64,000 bases of DNA from Candidatus Thiodictyon syntrophicum (GTDB taxonomy: Bacteria > Pseudomonadota > Gammaproteobacteria > Chromatiales > Chromatiaceae): contig NZ_CP020370.1 of the NCBI RefSeq assembly GCF_002813775.1, forward strand, positions 6,287,501 to 6,351,500. The letters are read 5' to 3'. The notes beneath the pieces are model-generated. The model was given only the letters and a program-made list of their open reading frames with translations. It was not told the origin of the DNA and searched no databases. Below are positions 59,941 to 64,000 of this stretch, one piece after another. Every line of letters begins with the position of its first letter. Positions within the stretch are counted from its first letter, which is position 1. The position numbers and the translations under genes were made by a program.

Positions 59941-61265
59941 CTAGTCGGGGCGGTATAAGACGACGCGGAACCCGACACCGTTGCTGCTGACGGTTGGGTC
60001 TTGGTAGTGCCGGCTGGTGCAACTAGCGCCGCGCAACACGCGTGGATCGGTTCGTTCCGCATCCAGGCCCTCGCGACCGTCTTGCGGCTTGTATGCGTAG
60101 CTGCACAAGCGGCTGTAAGTCGCCCGTATGGGGTAACCGACGCACATGAACTCGTCATGGCCGAGGTGGGATATTGCCTCCGGACGATAACCAACTGAAA
60201 AGTCGACCACTTCCGTCCGAGTGCGACTCCACAGACTGCGGGTCCACTCCGATACATTACCACTCATGTCCAGGCAACCGAAGGGATCGCCCCGTCAGGA
60301 AATACGCCGACTGGAGTAGTCTTACCCAGTCCTAGCCGTGGGCAATTGCAGCGAGTCACCTCGAATGTGTCTCCCCATGTCCCCATGGATACTGACGCTG
60401 GTCTTGATCCCCACGGGCTGCCTTTTCCCACTCCGCCTCGCTCGGCAGGCGGATATCCTGTTCCGTGACCATGCCCAGCCAGACGCAATACAGGTAGGCC
60501 TGGTATCAGGTGATGTTGACCACCGGATGACCCTCCAACCGCTTGGGCGGACGGTCGCCTTCGCAATGGCCAGGTACGCGGGCGACACGCCCCTCCGTGT
60601 GCTTGACAAATAGACGATACTACGCATTGGTGATGGGAACCCGCGAGATCCAATACGCAGGTAACTGCAATTGGTGAAGGTGAACGGGTGTCTCGTGGGT
60701 AGGGCCGCGTACGGTTGCCTTCAAGCTCCAGGTAGCGGTTGCGGCTGATGACGTGCCGGAGATAGCGCCCAAGGGCCAACTCCCGGTCGGCCGCACTCAG
60801 GGATAGCGGGCTAGCATCGAGCAGCGGGAAAATATTTTGGGTCAGATTGCCGCGGACGACGGTAGAACCTCCGGTCGCGGCGGTCGCTCCTTGACCCTGG
60901 GCCAGGGTATTACCGTGGCCCTGAATTCCGGTCCAGGTGCCGCCCGCAGACCGGGTGTCGTCAACCAGGGCGGCGAGCCCCTGGGCCAACGAGGGATCGT
61001 CCTTGAGCAGACGCGTTAGCTCTCCGCACAACGCCGCTTGCGCATCCGGGTCCCCCGGTTGGGCCGCGACCTCCTTCGCCGCCGCCGAGTCCTGGCCGAG
61101 CACGGGACCGAGCCGCTCCCAGATGACGTCGGCCTGTCTCCGGCCTGATTGGTCCAGCCCGTGCCGACCGAGCGGTTGGGTGCCGCGATCTGCGTCCTGG
61201 TTCAGTTCGCGTGGGACCGGGGCCAGCACCCGCACCAGATCCGCGGCCAGCGGCGCAATGTCCAT
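59941..61265 (-). pseudogene. Eroded adaptor-FGE-sulfatase-like (SUMF1) gene
   Basis: It starts at 61265 with MDIAPLAADLVRVLAPV, paralogous to the neighbour, and keeps the Gly-rich repeat (GIQGHGNTLAQGQGA) and a helical stretch (ADRELALGRYLRHVISRNRY). After that the frame breaks. Pieces of a formylglycine-generating-enzyme domain lie in shifted frames: GVPITNA then a stop (60620-60622), GHPVVNIT then a stop replacing Trp (60506-60508) before [30 protein letters not shown], a frameshift near 60370, then TTPVGVFPDGA, and finally MSGNVSEWTRSLW to the end. At least two stops and two frameshifts make it non-functional. Confidence 0.8.
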
Positions 61266-61960
61266 CCGAATGCTGGGCTTCTCAACATTTGCCTATGGAT
61301 CAGTACCTCCTGGTTCGATGGTAATGAATATTGCTACTGTTTTCCATCGAGTCTTCCCGTCGCGGTCGGCCTCGCCTGCACGCTGGTGGTCCCCCTCAAC
61401 CGCGGCAAGCTCAGGGTCTACGAAAAACTTTGCGTCTTTGCGTGAAATAAATGCGACTTCCAGGTTGATCTGGTTGCCAGGAGCCTCGCCACTGCCATGA
61501 GGGCGCACTCGCCGACCGCGCCGCCTCTGCCCGGAGTCCAAGGCTTCAGCCTTGGCGCGCTCCAAGGCTGAAGCCTTGGACTCCAGGCGCTTGGGCTGCG
61601 GCGCTAAACCCCCGGGCGGGACGGGGCATTCGCCCCGTCCCAAGTGTTTATTCCGTCGCCGATGGGCACGGCAGACCCGCGGGTCCGGAGCAAACGTTGC
61701 GGACGGGGCGAATGCCCCGTCCGACCCAAGGCGAGTAGCCGCAACGCGTACTGGGAGCGCCGCACCCCAGTGCGGCCCGGCCTCCGCACAAGCCGCACCG
61801 CCGCGGTTATCCGCGAGATCGCGCCGCACTGGGGTGCGGCGCTCCCAGGCCGGACGCAAAATCGGCGTCTGTCCTGGTCAATCCCCCACACAAGTGCGAC
61901 CATTGCGCGACCCGGCACTGTCGCCGGCGCCCACCAGCTCACGTCGATCCTTGCAGTCCA
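61266..61960. repeat. 695-base intergenic region with three palindrome families
   Basis: At 61533-61584 a perfect inverted repeat (CCAAGGCTTCAGCCTTGG inside 23-base arms). At 61617-61725 two GGACGGGGCATTCGCCCCGT hairpins as at 34518-34645. At about 61750-61850 a pair of arms GGGAGCGCCGCACCCCAGTG facing each other. No gene is supported. Confidence 0.7.
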
Positions 61961-64000
61961 GTGGCCACATCACCGCCCCCAGTCGCAGCCGAACCCCCAG
62001 ACCCCCAGATCAACGCGGTGCCCGGCTGGTCCGCCGAGGTCAAGGCCCTGCTCGAACCGGGCGAGACACCGCTCGCCTGGTTCGAGCCGGATCTGGATGA
62101 GCGCCGCCACTATGGGTCCGGGCAACTGTGCCTGACCGAGCGCCGATTGCTCGGGCGGGCGGCGGGGACCGCGGCGGGCGCCTGGGCCTCCTGGCCGCTC
62201 GCGGCCCTCACGTCGGTGCGCGCCGGCCACCGCGGCGCGGCGGGACGCCTGGCGGCCTTGGGGGCGACGGGACTGGTCGCCGTCTGGCACTACACCGGCG
62301 CCCGCACCGCGGCGGCGGCGCAGTTCGCCGAGGTCTGCCAGGCGGCGATCGACCGCGGCCAGGGTCTGACCACGGAGACGGCCGAGGCTCAGGGCACCAT
62401 CTGCCCGACCTGCGGCGCCGCGCTCCCCCCCGGCCAGGCGACCTGTGTCTTTTGCGCCGCCCCGCCGCTGCCGCCGCCGGGGCGCTCGCTGTGGCGCCTG
62501 ACGCGCTTCGCCCGCCCGCGGGCCGGTCTGATCGCGCTCGGCTTCGGCCTGATGCTCGCCTGCACCGCGGCCGGGCTGGTGCCGCCCTATCTCACCATGC
62601 CCTTGTTGGATAAGGTGCTGATCCCACACCAGGCGACCGGGGCCCCGCTCGACTACCACCTGGCGGCACTCTATCTGTACGGTCTGGGCGGCGCGGCGCT
62701 GCTCGCCTGGCTCCTGGGCTGGGGGCGTACCTATGTGATGGCCGTGGTCAGCGAGCGCATCAGCGCGGATCTGCGCACCGAGACCTATGCGCACCTCCAG
62801 GCCCTGTCGCTGGAGTTCTTCGGCGGCAAGCGCACCGGGGACCTGATGTCGCGCATCGGCAGCGACACGGACCGGATCTGCCAGTTTCTGTCGGTGAGCC
62901 TGCTCGATCTGCTCAATGACGTGCTGACCATCCTCATGGTGTCGGCGGTCCTGGTGTCGATCGACCCCCGCCTGGCCCTCGTGACACTCGCCCCCTTTCC
63001 GCTCATCGCCTGGCTGGTGCAGCGGGTGCGGGCGCGGCTGCGCCATGGCTTCGAGCGGGGCAGCCGCGCCTGGGCGGACATGGTGAGTGTGCTGGCCGAC
63101 ACCATCCCCGGCATCCGGGTGGTGAAGGCATTCACCCAGGAGCGACGCGAGATCGAGCGCTTCAACGAGGCCAACGAGAACGTCGTGGGCGCCAATATGC
63201 GCGTCAACACGCTTTGGGCCTTCTTCGGGCCTACCGTGAGTTTCCTCACCGAGCTGGGGCTCCTGGTGGTCTGGGCCTTCGGGGTTTGGGAGGTGGGCCA
63301 GGACAACGTCACCGTGGGCGTGCTGACCGCCTTCGTCGCCTACATCGGGCGCTTCTACGCACGCCTTGAGACCCTGAGCCGCCTGGTGGGCGCCGTGCAG
63401 CGGGCGGCCGCCGCTACCCACCGGGTGTTCGAGATCCTCGACCGGGTGCCCAGCGTGCCGGAACCGCTGCACCCGGTGGCACCGGGCCGGGTGACGGGGG
63501 CCATCGCGTTCCGGGCGGTCTCCTTCCAATACGGGCCGCGGCGCGTCCTGCACGACCTCGACCTTGCCATCCGACCCGGGGAGATGATCGGACTGGTGGG
63601 CCATACGGGGGCGGGCAAGACCACGCTGGTGAATCTGATCTGCCGCTTCTTCGACGTGGCCGAGGGGCAGATCCTGGTCGACGGGGTCGACATCCGCTCC
63701 TTCCCGGTAGAGGCCTATCGGCGCAACATCGGGATCGTGCTGCAGGAGCCCTTCCTGTTCTACGGCACCATCGCCGAGAACATCGCCTATGGCCGCCCGA
63801 GCGCCAGCCGGGCAGAGGTCATGGCCGCCGCGCGCGCCGCGAGCGCGCATGAGTTCATCCTGCGCCTGCCCGACGGCTACGATTCACTGGTCGGGGAGCG
63901 CGGCCAGTCACTCTCCGGCGGCGAGCGCCAGCGCATCTCGATCGCCCGGGCGCTCCTGACCGACCCCCAGATCCTGATCCTGGACGAGGCGACGTCCTCC
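61961..64000 (+). CDS. Cyanophycin-associated ABC transporter, fused TMD-NBD (C-terminus beyond window)
   Basis: 680 codons to the window end, from a GTG at 61961; no good ATG is in frame, so the start is tentative. Residues ~1-145 form a cytoplasmic domain (WSAEVKALLEPGETPLAWFE, LCLTERRLLGRAAG). A zinc ribbon follows (CPTCGAALPPGQATCVFC, ~147-165). An exporter-type transmembrane domain covers ~175-480 (FFGGKRTGDLMSRIGSDTDR). The nucleotide-binding domain has Walker A (GHTGAGKTTLVNL), the signature LSGGERQRISIARALL and Walker B (ILILDEATSS) just before the edge. The architecture with an N-terminal extension and zinc ribbon matches exporters I recall as cyanophycin-metabolism-associated, which fits the nearby synthetases. 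The substrate is unknown. Confidence 0.8.
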   Translation, partial: MATSPPPVAAEPPDPQINAVPGWSAEVKALLEPGETPLAWFEPDLDERRHYGSGQLCLTERRLLGRAAGTAAGAWASWPLAALTSVRAGHRGAAGRLAALGATGLVAVWHYTGARTAAAAQFAEVCQAAIDRGQGLTTETAEAQGTICPTCGAALPPGQATCVFCAAPPLPPPGRSLWRLTRFARPRAGLIALGFGLMLACTAAGLVPPYLTMPLLDKVLIPHQATGAPLDYHLAALYLYGLGGAALLAWLLGWGRTYVMAVVSERISADLRTETYAHLQALSLEFFGGKRTGDLMSRIGSDTDRICQFLSVSLLDLLNDVLTILMVSAVLVSIDPRLALVTLAPFPLIAWLVQRVRARLRHGFERGSRAWADMVSVLADTIPGIRVVKAFTQERREIERFNEANENVVGANMRVNTLWAFFGPTVSFLTELGLLVVWAFGVWEVGQDNVTVGVLTAFVAYIGRFYARLETLSRLVGAVQRAAAATHRVFEILDRVPSVPEPLHPVAPGRVTGAIAFRAVSFQYGPRRVLHDLDLAIRPGEMIGLVGHTGAGKTTLVNLICRFFDVAEGQILVDGVDIRSFPVEAYRRNIGIVLQEPFLFYGTIAENIAYGRPSASRAEVMAAARAASAHEFILRLPDGYDSLVGERGQSLSGGERQRISIARALLTDPQILILDEATSS

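Overview
The window is GC-rich with long antisense shadow frames. It resembles a gammaproteobacterium with a large, repeat-laden genome, most likely a purple sulfur bacterium (Chromatiaceae, Thiodictyon/Thiocapsa-like). That placement is inferred from the Pro-Arg-His-Lys tRNA cluster with encoded CCA ends, the cyanophycin locus, the many hybrid kinases and the many dispersed palindromes. No marker gene in the window fixes the genus.

Layout. 1-7016: a minus-strand putative defence module, with a SNF2-type helicase carrying a DUF3883 tail, a DUF1156 DNA methyltransferase and the start of a UPF0175 antitoxin. 7263-15450: a beta-propeller glycosidase-like protein, an L,D-transpeptidase, toxin-antitoxin genes (one intact YefM/ParE pair, one orphan antitoxin beside a VapC remnant), a RecD2 helicase, a SHOCT-type protein, a pyrophosphatase-like protein and a Uma2 protein. 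16082-21998: a YgiQ radical SAM protein, a BPSS1780-type membrane protein and a SEC-C/TPR protein. 22345-27315: a giant DUF4062-STAND-WD40 protein. 27366-31667: a mobile-element and toxin-antitoxin island with an IS4-like element (9-bp target duplication), an IS1-like element (8-bp duplication) that split a YgiT zinc-finger gene, an intact BrnTA pair, and eroded toxin genes. 31954-34497: a GNAT protein, four tRNAs and folD. 34676-38445: a Pat-type protein acetyltransferase divergent from a histone-deacetylase-family protein. 38789-52233: four paralogous hybrid histidine kinases with different sensors, a periplasmic binding protein and a divergent REC-GGDEF protein. 52434-64000: a cyanophycin region with a CDF cation transporter, two CphA-like synthetases, a small membrane protein, an orphan adaptor-like protein with a decayed formylglycine-generating-enzyme relative, and the start of an ABC transporter of a type linked to cyanophycin metabolism.

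How the genes may work together. The two CphA paralogues are reciprocally degenerate: one keeps the ATP-grasp site and the other keeps the Mur-ligase site, so they may form one split enzyme. The four kinases have near-identical transmitter and receiver cores and lack a visible HPt domain, so the neighbouring diguanylate cyclase is a plausible output. The acetyltransferase and deacetylase share one promoter region and could act as writer and eraser of protein acetylation.

Non-coding DNA is dominated by dispersed inverted repeats. These include an unusual family whose arms are GTCGTT hexamer tandems, a family built of TTTGCGTTCATTTGCGG arms, and several short GC-rich palindromes. All functions are inferred from sequence reading; no searches were run.
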